Shown piece by piece: positions 22,440-31,000 of a stretch of 64,000 nt of DNA. The first letter of the stretch is position 1; each line of letters opens with the position of its first letter. The stretch is from assembly GCF_026236535.1 (NCBI RefSeq), contig NZ_JAHTMW010000014.1:124001-188000 (forward strand). Direction: 5' to 3'. A model generated the notes under the pieces. It was not told the DNA's origin and ran no database searches. It was given only the letters and a program-made list of their open reading frames with translations. This DNA comes from Streptomyces sp. SKN60. Its GTDB lineage: Bacteria > Actinomycetota > Actinomycetes > Streptomycetales > Streptomycetaceae. Both the position numbers and the translations under genes were made by a program.

Positions 22440-22797
22440 CTGGATCACTCCAGGGTTCGAGCCCACGGAAGGCCCACATCGTGTGGTGGTGCTGCGTCGT
22501 CGTCCGCTGAATGCCGGCACCGGTTGCGGCGAAGCCATAGGCAGCGGCCTTGGCCTTGCCCACCACTCCTGCTTCCAGTGCCTTGGTCGGTCGCTCAGCG
22601 CCCTCAAGTCGATCCATCAGCAGGCTGCTGGGCATACCGAGGGACAGACCGGCTCCGGACAGACCGGCTCCGGACAGACCGGTGCCAAAGGCGGCGGGCG
22701 AGGCAAAGGCGGTGAGGCCGAGCGGGCAGGCGGAGGCGACGACCGAGAGATCGGTCATTTTGGCGGTGCTGGTCTTGATGTTGGTGATGCTGATCAC
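22435..22797 (-). CDS. wblC leader upstream ORF (120 codons)
   Basis: A 120-residue reading frame in the wblC leader. The GTG at 22797 is preceded by GAGGAGG with an 8-base gap, one of the strongest ribosome binding sites in the window, so it is very likely translated. Composition is unlike a folded enzyme: N-terminal VISITNIKTSTAK, a GLSGA repeat coded by 15-base DNA repeats, then QRTTTQHHHTMWAFRGLEPWSDPA just before the stop. It ends 24 bases before the attenuator. Regulation by ribosome occupancy is established for WblC/WhiB7 leaders; whether this peptide does anything itself is unknown. A nested 14-codon start (22479, MWAFRGLEPWSDPA) lacks a ribosome site. Confidence 0.7.
   Translation of the reverse strand: MISITNIKTSTAKMTDLSVVASACPLGLTAFASPAAFGTGLSGAGLSGAGLSLGMPSSLLMDRLEGAERPTKALEAGVVGKAKAAAYGFAATGAGIQRTTTQHHHTMWAFRGLEPWSDPA
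22645..22684. repeat. 15-bp tandem repeat inside the wblC upstream ORF
   Basis: GACAGACCGGCTCCG occurs twice in tandem and is followed by a third partial copy (GACAGACCGGTGCC). It codes for GLSGA units on the minus strand and can change upstream-ORF length by whole 5-codon steps. Confidence 0.8.
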
Positions 22798-22914
22798 TGG
22801 AATCGCCTCCTCTCGGCGTCTCGGAGGGCTCGGGGTGAGCCGGACCCTCATGTTCATTTGGACAAGTACAGCACGAAGACAGGGCTTCAAAGAAGCCGCT
22901 GTGTCGTGGTTAAG

Positions 22915-22955
22915 AACCTATGGGGCTTGACGGGGCGGGCGCAAACTATTTTTCC
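22915..22955 (-). promoter_or_regulatory. wblC promoter with AT-rich WblC-type activation element
   Basis: On the minus strand: the AT-rich tract GGAAAAATAGT, then -35 TTGCGC (22939-22944), an 18-base spacer and -10 TAGGTT (22915-22920). WhiB7/WblC-activated promoters carry an AT-rich stretch just upstream of the -35, bound by the AT-hook, so this fits autoactivation. Transcription should begin near 22908, giving a leader of about 650 bases. Confidence 0.7.
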
Positions 22956-22967
22956 CACGAGTTTTCA

Positions 22968-25148
22968 TCAGTCCTCCTCGTCGCTTCCTCCGGGCTCCTC
23001 ACCTGCGCAGATGGCGAGAACATCGGCGCCGAAGCGGTCGAGCTTGCGGGCCCCCACCCCGGAGATCGAGGAGAGCTCGCCGTCGGAGGACGGGACCCGC
23101 TCGGCGATCGCCATGAGGGTCTTGTCGGTGAAGACGCAGTAGGCGGGCTGGCCGAGCTCGCGGGCCTGGACCGAGCGCCACTCGCGCAGCCGCTCGTACA
23201 GCCCCTCGTCCATGTCGGAGGGGCAGTCCTCGCAGCGCATCAGCTTCATCTCGCCGGCCTCGGTGAGGGTGGCGCCGCAGACCCGGCAGAGCACCGGTCC
23301 GCGGCGCTTGCGCCGGCCGCCGGAGCCCGCGCCCCGCTCGATGCCCCCGCCGCCGCCCGCGCCGGACCCGCCGAGCGGGCCCGAGCCGGGCCGCAGGCCC
23401 TTCAGGAAGCGGGTGGGGCGCCGGGAGGCCCGGCCGCCCGGGGAGCGCGAGAGCGCCCAGGACAGCGACAGGTGGAGCCGGGCCCGGGTGACGCCCACGT
23501 AGAGCAGCCGGCGCTCCTCCTCGACCTGCTCGTCGGTCTTGGCGTAGGTGATCGGCATCATGCCCTCGGTGAGGCCGACCAGGAAGACGGCGTCCCACTC
23601 CAGGCCCTTGGCGGCGTGCAGCGAGGCCAGGGTGACGCCCTGGACGGTGGGGGCGTGCTGGGCGGCGGCCCGCTCGTCGAGCTCGGCGACCAGGTCGGAG
23701 AGGGTGGCGCCGGACCTGGCCCGGGCGAAGTCCTCGGCGAGCCGGACCAGCGCGGCGAGCGACTCCCAGCGGTCCCGGACGGCGCCGGAGCCGGCCGGCG
23801 GCTCGCTCGTCCAGCCCTTGGTGGAGAGCACGGCCCGCACCTGGGACGGCAGGTCGTCGGCGTCGTCGAGCAGCGCGTCGTTCCCCCCGGCGCGGGCGGC
23901 GCCGCGCAGGGCGACGCCCGCCTCGCGCACCTCCTGGCGCTCGAAGAAGCGCTCGGCGCCGCGCAGCTGGTAGGGCACGCCGGCGTCGGCGAGGGCCTGC
24001 TCGTAGACCTCCGACTGGGCGTTGATCCGGTAGAGCACGGCGATCTCGCCCGCCGGGACGCCGGCGGCGATCAGGTCGCGGATGCGGCGGGCGGTGCCCT
24101 CGGCCTCGGCGGGTTCGTCCGCGTACTCGGTGTAGACCGGCTCGGGGCCGGGGTCGCGCTGGGAGATCAGCTCCAGACGGTGCTCGGCGGCCTTGCCGCG
24201 GGCCTGGCTGAGCAGCCCGTTGGCCAGATGGACCACCTGCGGGGTGGAGCGGTAGTCCCGGACCAGCTTGACCACGGTCGCGTTGGGGTGGCGGTTGCGG
24301 AAGTTCAGCAGGTGGTCGGGGGTGGCGCCGGTGAACGAGTAGATCGTCTGGCTGGCGTCGCCGACCACGCACAGGTTGTCCCGGTCGCCGAGCCACAGGT
24401 CGAGCAGCCGCTGCTGGAGCGGCGACACGTCCTGGTACTCGTCGACCACGAAGTGCTGGTACTGCCGGCGGATCTGGTCGGCGATGTCGTGCCGGTCCTG
24501 GAGGATGCCGACGGTGAGCAGCAGCACGTCCTCGAAGTCGATCACGTCGCGGTCGCGCTTCAGCTGCTCGTACATCGCGTAGATCTGGCCGATCTCGGCG
24601 GGGTCGCGGGGGGCCTCGCGGACCGACTTGGCGACGGCGGCCGGATAGTCGGCGGGGACGGTCTGGGTGACCTTGGCCCACTCGATCTCGCCGGTGACGT
24701 CCCGCAGCTCGTTCCGGTCGAGCCGGACGCGGCAGCGCGCGGCGGCCTCGGCGACCAGCTGGATCTTCCGCTCCAGGAGCCGGGGCAGCTCGCCACCGAC
24801 GGCTTTCGGCCAGAAGTACTGTAGCTGGCGGAGGGCCGCGGAGTGGAAGGTGCGGGCCTGGACGCCGCCCGCGCCGAGCTGGCGCAGCCGGCCGCGCATC
24901 TCGCCGGCGGCCCGGTTGGTGAAGGTGACGGCGAGCACGCTCGCGGGCGGGAGTATGCCCGCCCGCACCCCGTACGCGATGCGGTGGGTGATGGCCCGCG
25001 TCTTGCCCGTGCCGGCACCGGCGAGCACGCACACCGGGCCGTGCAGGGCCAGCGCGACCTCGCGCTGCTCGGGGTCGAGCCCGTCGAGCACCGCGTCGGC
25101 CGACTCGGGGACCTGCGGGAAGAGAGTGGAGTGCGTTGCTGCTGTCAC
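22968..25148 (-). CDS. uvrD2: UvrD2-type superfamily I DNA helicase with HRDC domain
   Basis: A 726-residue helicase. N-terminal motor motifs: Walker A LAGAGTGKTRAITHR, TFTNRAAGEM, DEYQDVSPLQQR, GDASQTIYSFTGATPDH. Motor motifs then continue with LASLHAAKGLEWD and YVGVTRARLHL. The C-terminus has a four-Cys zinc motif, CRVCGATLTEAGEMKLMRCEDC, followed by an HRDC domain (LREWRSVQARELGQPAYCVF to ISGVGARKLDRFG). The tetracysteine-plus-HRDC layout is that of mycobacterial UvrD2, a 3'-5' helicase stimulated by Ku. Start GTG 25148 is chosen because the motor begins soon after it. It is divergent from mrx1, and its stop is 48 bases from the wblC promoter. Confidence 0.92.
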   Translation of the reverse strand: MTAATHSTLFPQVPESADAVLDGLDPEQREVALALHGPVCVLAGAGTGKTRAITHRIAYGVRAGILPPASVLAVTFTNRAAGEMRGRLRQLGAGGVQARTFHSAALRQLQYFWPKAVGGELPRLLERKIQLVAEAAARCRVRLDRNELRDVTGEIEWAKVTQTVPADYPAAVAKSVREAPRDPAEIGQIYAMYEQLKRDRDVIDFEDVLLLTVGILQDRHDIADQIRRQYQHFVVDEYQDVSPLQQRLLDLWLGDRDNLCVVGDASQTIYSFTGATPDHLLNFRNRHPNATVVKLVRDYRSTPQVVHLANGLLSQARGKAAEHRLELISQRDPGPEPVYTEYADEPAEAEGTARRIRDLIAAGVPAGEIAVLYRINAQSEVYEQALADAGVPYQLRGAERFFERQEVREAGVALRGAARAGGNDALLDDADDLPSQVRAVLSTKGWTSEPPAGSGAVRDRWESLAALVRLAEDFARARSGATLSDLVAELDERAAAQHAPTVQGVTLASLHAAKGLEWDAVFLVGLTEGMMPITYAKTDEQVEEERRLLYVGVTRARLHLSLSWALSRSPGGRASRRPTRFLKGLRPGSGPLGGSGAGGGGGIERGAGSGGRRKRRGPVLCRVCGATLTEAGEMKLMRCEDCPSDMDEGLYERLREWRSVQARELGQPAYCVFTDKTLMAIAERVPSSDGELSSISGVGARKLDRFGADVLAICAGEEPGGSDEED

Positions 25149-25239
25149 CCCGCCATGCTGCCAGGTTCCGGGGGGTCGGTGCGGCAGGTTGTCCACAGGC
25201 GGGCGGCTCCGGTCATACGAATCACGCACCGCGATTTCC

Positions 25240-25266
25240 GGGAATGGGCGGGTGACCGCGTACGTT
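25240..25266 (+). promoter_or_regulatory. SigR-type promoter upstream of mrx1
   Basis: GGGAAT (25240-25245), exactly 18 bases, then GTT (25264-25266). This matches the GGGAAT-N18/19-GTT recognition sequence of the thiol-stress sigma factor SigR, and mycoredoxin genes are known SigR targets in Streptomyces. Transcription should start about 25273-25275, leaving a leader of some 60 bases. Confidence 0.75.
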
Positions 25267-25331
25267 CTTCCTCTCGGCACCGACCCACTCGGCACCGACC
25301 CGAGCGACCCCGACCCGAGGAGCACCAGGCC

Positions 25332-25574
25332 ATGCAGGGCACTGTGACGATGTACAGCACGACGTGGTGCGGCTACTGCCGCCGGCTGAAGAGCCAGATG
25401 GACCGCGAGGGCATCGCGTACACGGAGATCAACATCGAGCAGGACCCGGAGTCGGCCGCGTTCGTGGAGAAGGCCAACGGGGGCAACCAGACGGTTCCGA
25501 CGGTGCTCTTCGCCGACGGCTCGACGCTGACGAACCCGTCGCTCGCCCAGGTCAAGCAGAAGGTCGGCGTCTGA
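25332..25574 (+). CDS. mrx1: Mycoredoxin (glutaredoxin-like)
   Basis: An 80-residue glutaredoxin-fold protein with the active site WCGYC (Cys13, Cys16), the mycoredoxin motif. The cis-Pro is in QTVPTVLF and the C-terminal helix begins LAQVKQKV. It reduces mixed disulfides between proteins and mycothiol, the main thiol of actinobacteria. A SigR-type promoter lies at 25240-25266, so induction by thiol oxidation is expected. The ATG at 25332 follows GAGG. The gene is divergent from uvrD2 and convergent with nudC. The same uvrD2/mrx1 pairing exists in mycobacteria. Confidence 0.93.
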   Translation: MQGTVTMYSTTWCGYCRRLKSQMDREGIAYTEINIEQDPESAAFVEKANGGNQTVPTVLFADGSTLTNPSLAQVKQKVGV

Positions 25575-25590
25575 CCCCGCCTGGCCGAAA

Positions 25591-25625
25591 ACAGCCCCCG
25601 TCCGGTCCTGCCGGGCGGGGGCTGT
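25591..25625. terminator. Bidirectional terminator between mrx1 and nudC
   Basis: ACAGCCCCCG-TCCGG and CCGGG-CGGGGGCTGT arms flank the loop TCCTG, with one wobble pair, between two converging stop codons. Confidence 0.8.
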
Positions 25626-25631
25626 CGCGTG

Positions 25632-26579
25632 TCAGAGGGCGTCGCCGGGCCTGGGCAGCGGCTTGCCGTACCAGAGCTCGATGAGCCGGGAGGCGATCGA
25701 GATCCCGTACGGCGGGAGCACCTCGCCGGACTCGAAGGCGGCCGCAAGGTCCTCGCGGGAGAACCAGCGGGCCTCGTGGATCTCCTCGCCGTCCACATGT
25801 ATCTCGGCCGAGGTGGCCCGGGCGAAGAAGCCCAGCATCAGGCTGGACGGGAAGGGCCAGGGCTGGCTGGCCACGTACTCGACCTCGCCGACGACGACGC
25901 CCGCCTCCTCGAAGACCTCGCGCGCCACGGCCCGCTCGATCGACTCGCCCGGCTCGACGAAGCCGGCCAGGGTCGAGAAGCGGCCCTCCGGCCAGTGCAC
26001 CTGGCGGCCGAGCAGCGCACGGTCCTGGTCGTCCGTCACCAGCATGATCACGGCCGGGTCGGTGCGCGGGTAGTGCTCGGCGCCGCAGGCCTGGCAGCGG
26101 CGGATGTGCCCGGCCGCCGCGATCACCGTGCGCTCGCCGCAGCGCGAGCAGAAGCGGTGCAGCCGCTGCCAGTTCTCCAGGGCCACCGCGTGCGTCATCA
26201 GACCGGCGTCGCGCGGCGAGAGCAGCAGCCCCGCCTCGCGCAGCCCGGCCGGGCGGGCCGACTGGTCCATCCGGCCCGGCAGGCTGTCCTTCTGCAGCGC
26301 GAAGTAGGACACGCCGTCCTCGTCCGTGCCCAGGAAGTAGCGGTGGGTCTCGGTGACCGGGGCCTCGAAGGCCGGGGTCATGACCAGCTCGGTGCGTCCG
26401 TCGGGCGTGTCGTCGATCAGCACCTGGCCGCCGGAGACCACGAAGACCCGGGTCGTCGGGTGGCTCCAGGCGGCCGCGAGCCACGCCTCGTCGAGACGGT
26501 GGTGGGCGGCGCGGTCGATCCCGCTCGGGGCGGTGAGCGAGATCGGGCGGTCCGCGAACGCGTTGTTCAAGGTGCTCAC
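25632..26579 (-). CDS. nudC: NAD(+)/NADH diphosphatase NudC
   Basis: A 315-residue Nudix enzyme that cleaves NAD(H) to NMN(H) and AMP, and in some bacteria removes NAD caps from RNA. A zinc ribbon is formed by CSRCG and CQACG, the Nudix box GFVEPGESIERAVAREVFEEAGV is perfect, and the NudC-specific SQPWPFPSSLMLGF follows it. The GTG start at 26579 has GGAAG 5 bases upstream, better than the TTG at 26591. It lies 58 bases downstream of the M20 dipeptidase start region, convergent with mrx1. The gene order with uvrD2 and mrx1 is conserved in mycobacteria (Rv3199c). Confidence 0.93.
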   Translation of the reverse strand: MSTLNNAFADRPISLTAPSGIDRAAHHRLDEAWLAAAWSHPTTRVFVVSGGQVLIDDTPDGRTELVMTPAFEAPVTETHRYFLGTDEDGVSYFALQKDSLPGRMDQSARPAGLREAGLLLSPRDAGLMTHAVALENWQRLHRFCSRCGERTVIAAAGHIRRCQACGAEHYPRTDPAVIMLVTDDQDRALLGRQVHWPEGRFSTLAGFVEPGESIERAVAREVFEEAGVVVGEVEYVASQPWPFPSSLMLGFFARATSAEIHVDGEEIHEARWFSREDLAAAFESGEVLPPYGISIASRLIELWYGKPLPRPGDAL

Positions 26580-26637
26580 AGGTGCTTCCAACTCCCCCGG
26601 TTCGGTGTCAGTGAATGCGAAGTTCGGCGGACGGCGT

Positions 26638-28074
26638 TCAGCGCCGGGCGGTGGCGCGGAGGGCGGCGGGGAGCTCGCCCCACAGGTGCGCGGCCGTCTC
26701 GACGCCCTTCATGAGGAGATCAAGCTCGATCTTCTCGTTCGGCGCGTGCCAGCCGTCCGACGGCACCGAGATGCCCAGGAACAGCACGGGCGCGCCGAGC
26801 ACGTCCTGCAGGTCGGCCGCCGGCCCGGAGCCGCCCTCGCGGGTGTAGCGGACCTTGGCGCCGTCGAAGGCGCGGCTCATCGCACCGGCCACCGCCTTCA
26901 GGGCGGGGTGGTCGAGCGGGGTCAGACAGGGCCGGGTCGGGGCGCCGAAGGCGATCTCGTGGCGGACGCCCGCCGGGACCAGGCCGGCGAGCCAGTCCCG
27001 TACCGCGGTCTCGATCCGCGCCGGGTCCTGGCCGGCGACCAGGCGGAAGGACAGCTTCAGATGGGCGGCGGCGGGGACGATGGTCTTGCCGCCGGGCCCC
27101 TGGTAGCCGCCGCCGATGCCGTTGACCTCGGCGGTCGGGCGGGCCCAGACCCGCTCCAGGGTGGAGTAGCCGGTCTCGCCGAGGGTGCCGTGCGACTTGG
27201 CGGTGGCCAGCCAGCCGGCCTCGTCGAAGGGCAGCTCGGCGATCAGCTCCCGCTCGGCCTCGGTGAGCTCGGTCACGCCCTCGTAGAACCCGGGGATCGC
27301 GACCCGCTCGTCGGCGTCGTGCAAGGCGGCGACGATCCGGCCGGCGACGGTGGCCGGGTTGGGCACGGCGCCGCCGAAGGAACCGGAGTGGATGTCCTGG
27401 TCCGGCCCGTACAGATCGATCTCGCAGTCCGCGACCCCGCGCATGCCGGTGCACACGGTCGGGGTGGTCTCGGACCACATGCCGGTGTCGGAGACGATCA
27501 CGGCATCGGCGGCGAGCCGGTCGGCGTGCTTCTCCACCAGGGCGCGGAAGTGCGGCGAGCCCGACTCCTCCTCGCCCTCCACCACCAGCTTCAGGTGGAC
27601 GGCGGGCGCGGTGCGGCCGGTCGCGGCGAGGTGGGCGCGGACGCCGAGGGTGTGGAAGAACACCTGGCCCTTGTCGTCGGCGGCGCCCCGCCCGTACAGC
27701 CGCCCGTCGAGCACGGTCGGCTCGAACGGGTCGGTGTGCCAGCCGTCCTCGCGGGCGGCGGGCTGCACGTCGTGGTGCCCGTAGACGAGGACGGTCGGCG
27801 CGTCCGGGGCGTCGGACGGCCACTCGGCGAAGACGGCGGGCGCGCCGTCCGTCTCCCACACCTCGACGGTGGGGAAACCGGTCTCCGTGAGTTCGGCAGC
27901 GAGCCACTCGGCGCTGCGCCGCACGTCCCCGGCGCGCTCCGGCTGCGCCGACACCGAGGGGATCCGCAGCCACTCGGCGAGGTCGCCGAGGAAGGCGCTG
28001 CGGTGCTGCTCGACGTACGCGCGTACGGCAGCGGTCGGTCCGGCGTGGACGGCGTTGTCCGGGGTCTCGCTCAT
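26638..28074 (-). CDS. M20-family dipeptidase/carboxypeptidase
   Basis: A 478-residue zinc peptidase of the M20 family. Metal ligands are visible in YGHHDVQPA (His, Asp), GRGAADDKGQ (bridging Asp) and the catalytic Glu pair VEGEEESGSP; the dimerisation lid domain and GRLYGRGAADDKG follow the usual order. Close family members act as dipeptidases or as carnosinase-like enzymes in the cytoplasm. ATG 28074 follows GGTGG. The gene is 10 bases downstream of the adnB-like start frame end (28085), so it may be cotranscribed with the helicase-nuclease gene, although no functional tie is apparent. Confidence 0.88.
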   Translation of the reverse strand: MSETPDNAVHAGPTAAVRAYVEQHRSAFLGDLAEWLRIPSVSAQPERAGDVRRSAEWLAAELTETGFPTVEVWETDGAPAVFAEWPSDAPDAPTVLVYGHHDVQPAAREDGWHTDPFEPTVLDGRLYGRGAADDKGQVFFHTLGVRAHLAATGRTAPAVHLKLVVEGEEESGSPHFRALVEKHADRLAADAVIVSDTGMWSETTPTVCTGMRGVADCEIDLYGPDQDIHSGSFGGAVPNPATVAGRIVAALHDADERVAIPGFYEGVTELTEAERELIAELPFDEAGWLATAKSHGTLGETGYSTLERVWARPTAEVNGIGGGYQGPGGKTIVPAAAHLKLSFRLVAGQDPARIETAVRDWLAGLVPAGVRHEIAFGAPTRPCLTPLDHPALKAVAGAMSRAFDGAKVRYTREGGSGPAADLQDVLGAPVLFLGISVPSDGWHAPNEKIELDLLMKGVETAAHLWGELPAALRATARR

Positions 28075-28084
28075 GCCACCGAGC

Positions 28085-31000
28085 CTATCCGGCGCCGGAA
28101 GCCGCGCCGTCCCCGGTGGGAGTGCCGAGCAGCACAGTTTCCAGCTCGGCCCGGCCGGGCAGCCGCCGCGGCCGGACGATCTCCCCGGTCCGTACGTACA
28201 CGAAGGCGGCGGCCACCTCCTCCGGGTCGAGGCCGTACTGCTCGGCCCAGGCGAGGCGGTAGATCGCCAGCTGGAGCGGGTCGGCGTTGCGCAGGTGGCT
28301 GGTCTTCCAGTCGACGATCTCGTACGCGCCGGTGTCCGGGTCCCGGTACACGGCGTCGATCCTGCCGCGGACCACCCGGCCCGCGAGGGAGAGGTGGACG
28401 GGGACCTCGACCTTGTACGGGGTGCGGCGGGCGTACGGGGTGCGGTCGAAGGCCTCCTTGAGCGACTCCAGGTCCCGCTCGTCCAGGATCTCCGGCTCGC
28501 CCGCGAACTCCTCGCCGCCCGGCAGCTCGTCCGGGCCGAGCAGCGGCAGCGGCAGTTCGTCGAAGCGGGACTCCACCCAGGCGTGGAAGCGGGTGCCGCG
28601 CCGGGCTGCCGGCTGCGGCGGCTTCGGCATCGGCCGGGCCAGCTCCTTGGCGAAGCCCTCGGGGTCGGCGGCGAGGCGCAGCACCTGGGAGGCGGAGAGG
28701 TACGCGGGCAGCAGGACGTCCCGCGTGGTCGCGCGGGCGCGCCGGAGCTCGGCGGTGAGGGCGGTGAGGTCGCGGTCCCAGGAGGCGATGGTGCGGCGCT
28801 CTTCCGGTGTGAGGGGGTTCGGCTCCGCGCGCGGCGCGGGCACGTGGGGCTCGTCACACTCCGGTTCGTACGGGGGCTCTTCCTCGGGCTCCGCCAGGTC
28901 CTCCGGGAGCCAGAGGTCCTCGGGGTCGGGGGCCGGTTCCGGGCCCGGGTCCGGGTCCGCCGGAACGGAAGCAGGGGCGGGGGCGGGGGCGGGGGCGGGG
29001 GCGGGAACCTCGCGGGACCACAGCCGGTCCAGGACCAGCCGGGCCGCCTCCCGGCGCCGCGCCAGGCCCTCCTTGTCCAGCGGCAGCGGCCACGCCTGGT
29101 CGCGGAGTTCCGCCGCGAGGACCGGGTTCTCGGCGCCCTCCTCCGGCGGGTCCGCCCAGGCCTCGATCTCGCCGTGGCCGGCGGCGCAGTGCTCGTACAG
29201 CGCGAGGAGGAAGTCGGAGGGGCCGCGGGGCTTCTTCTGCGCCGGGCCCCACCAGTGGGCGGAGCCGAGGAGCAGGGAGCGGGGCCGGGTGAAGGTCACA
29301 TAGCCGAGGCGGAGCTCCTCGGTGTGCTGGTGGTCGCGCATGGCGCCCTTGAAGGCGGTGAGCGCCTTGGCGTCCCAGGTGTCGAGCGCGGGCAGGGTGG
29401 CCGCGTCGCCGCGCAGGGCGTGCGGGAGGACCTGCGGCTGGGCGGTCCAGGACTCGCGGGCGCGGGCCGACGGGAACTGGCCGGTGACCAGGCCGGGCAC
29501 GGCGACGACGTCCCACTCCAGGCCCTTGGACTTGTGCGCGGTCATCACCTTGACCGTGTTCTCGCCGCCCGGCAGCGCGTTGTCCAGGCCCTTCTCGTAC
29601 TGCGCGGCCGTGCGCAGGAAGCCGAGGAAGGCGAGCAGGGTGGCCTCGCCGTCGAGGGAGGCGAAGCCGGCGGCGATGTCCAGGAAGTTGCCGAGGGTCT
29701 CGCGGCGGCGGGCGGCCAGGGCGTGCGGGGAGGCCGACAGCTCGACCTCCAGGCCGGTGGCGGCGAGCACCCGGTGCAGCACGTCCATCAGCGGATCGGC
29801 GAGGGAGGTGCGCAGCGCGCGCAGTTCGGCGGCGAGACGTGCGAAGCGGACCCGGGCCTCGGCGGAGAAGGGCAGCTGGTCGTCCTCGGTGCCGGTGCCG
29901 CCGGAGTCGAGGAAGGTGTCGAGCGCGTCGGCGAGGGAGATCACCTCGGCCGGGTCGACGCCCTCGACGGCGGCGGCGAGCCGCTGGTCGGCGTCGTCCG
30001 CGTCCGCTCCCGGCCGGTGCACGAGGAGCCGGGCGCGGCGGCCGAGGAGGGCCAGGTCGCGGGGGCCGATCCGCCAGCGGGGGCCGGTGAGGAGCCGTAC
30101 GAGGGAGGCGTTGGCGCCGGGGTCCTGGAGGACCTCGCAGATGGCGACCAGGTCGGCGACCTCGGGCAGGTGGAGCAGCCCGGACAGGCCGACGACCTCG
30201 ACCGGCACGTCACGGGCGACCAGGGCGGCCTGGATGGCGGGGAAGTCGGTGGCGGTGCGGCACAGGACGGCGATCTCGCCGGGCTCGGTGCCGGTGCGGA
30301 CGAGGTGGGCGAGGCGGTCGGCGAGCCAGTCGAGCTCCTCGGCGTAGGTGGGCAGCAGCGCGATCCGCACACTGCCGTCCCGTTCGGCGCCGGGCGCGGG
30401 CCGCAGTGCCTCCACGCCCGCGTGCATGGCGCGCAGCGGTGCGGCGAGACCGTTGGCGAGGTCGAGGAGGCGGCCGCCGCTGCGCCGGTTCTCGGAGAGC
30501 GCGAAGCGGGTGGCGGGCCGGCCGTCCTCGTACGGGAAGTGTTCGGGGAAGTCGTCGAGGTTGGCGACGGACGCGCCGCGCCAGCCGTAGATCGCCTGGC
30601 AGGGGTCGCCGACGGCGGTGACGGCATGGCCCGTGCCCTGGCCGAAGAGGCCGGAGAGCAGCAGCCGCTGGGCGACGGAGGTGTCCTGGTACTCGTCGAG
30701 GAGCACCACCCGGAACTCGTCGCGGAGGATCGCGCCGACCTCGGGCCGGGTGGTGGCGAGCTCGGCGGACAGCGCGATCTGGTCGCCGAAGTCGAGCAGG
30801 TCGCGGGAGCGTTTGGCGGCGCGGTAGCGCACGACGAGGTCGAGTAGCTCGCGCCGTGCGGTCGCCGCCTCGGGGAGTTTGCGCAGGTCGGCGTTGGTGA
30901 GCTTGGCGCCGGCGAGTTCGGTGAGCAGCTCGGAGTCGTACGCGAGGAGGCGCTCGGGCCGTACGAGGTGTTCGGCGAGCTCGGCGTCGAGCGCGAGCAG

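Noticed and set aside
22939..22955. SigR-type promoter at wblC (GGGAAA ... GTC)
   Set aside because: The -35 half is GGGAAA and the -10 half is GTC, so it fits poorly; the AT-rich plus TTGCGC-TAGGTT promoter is a better reading.
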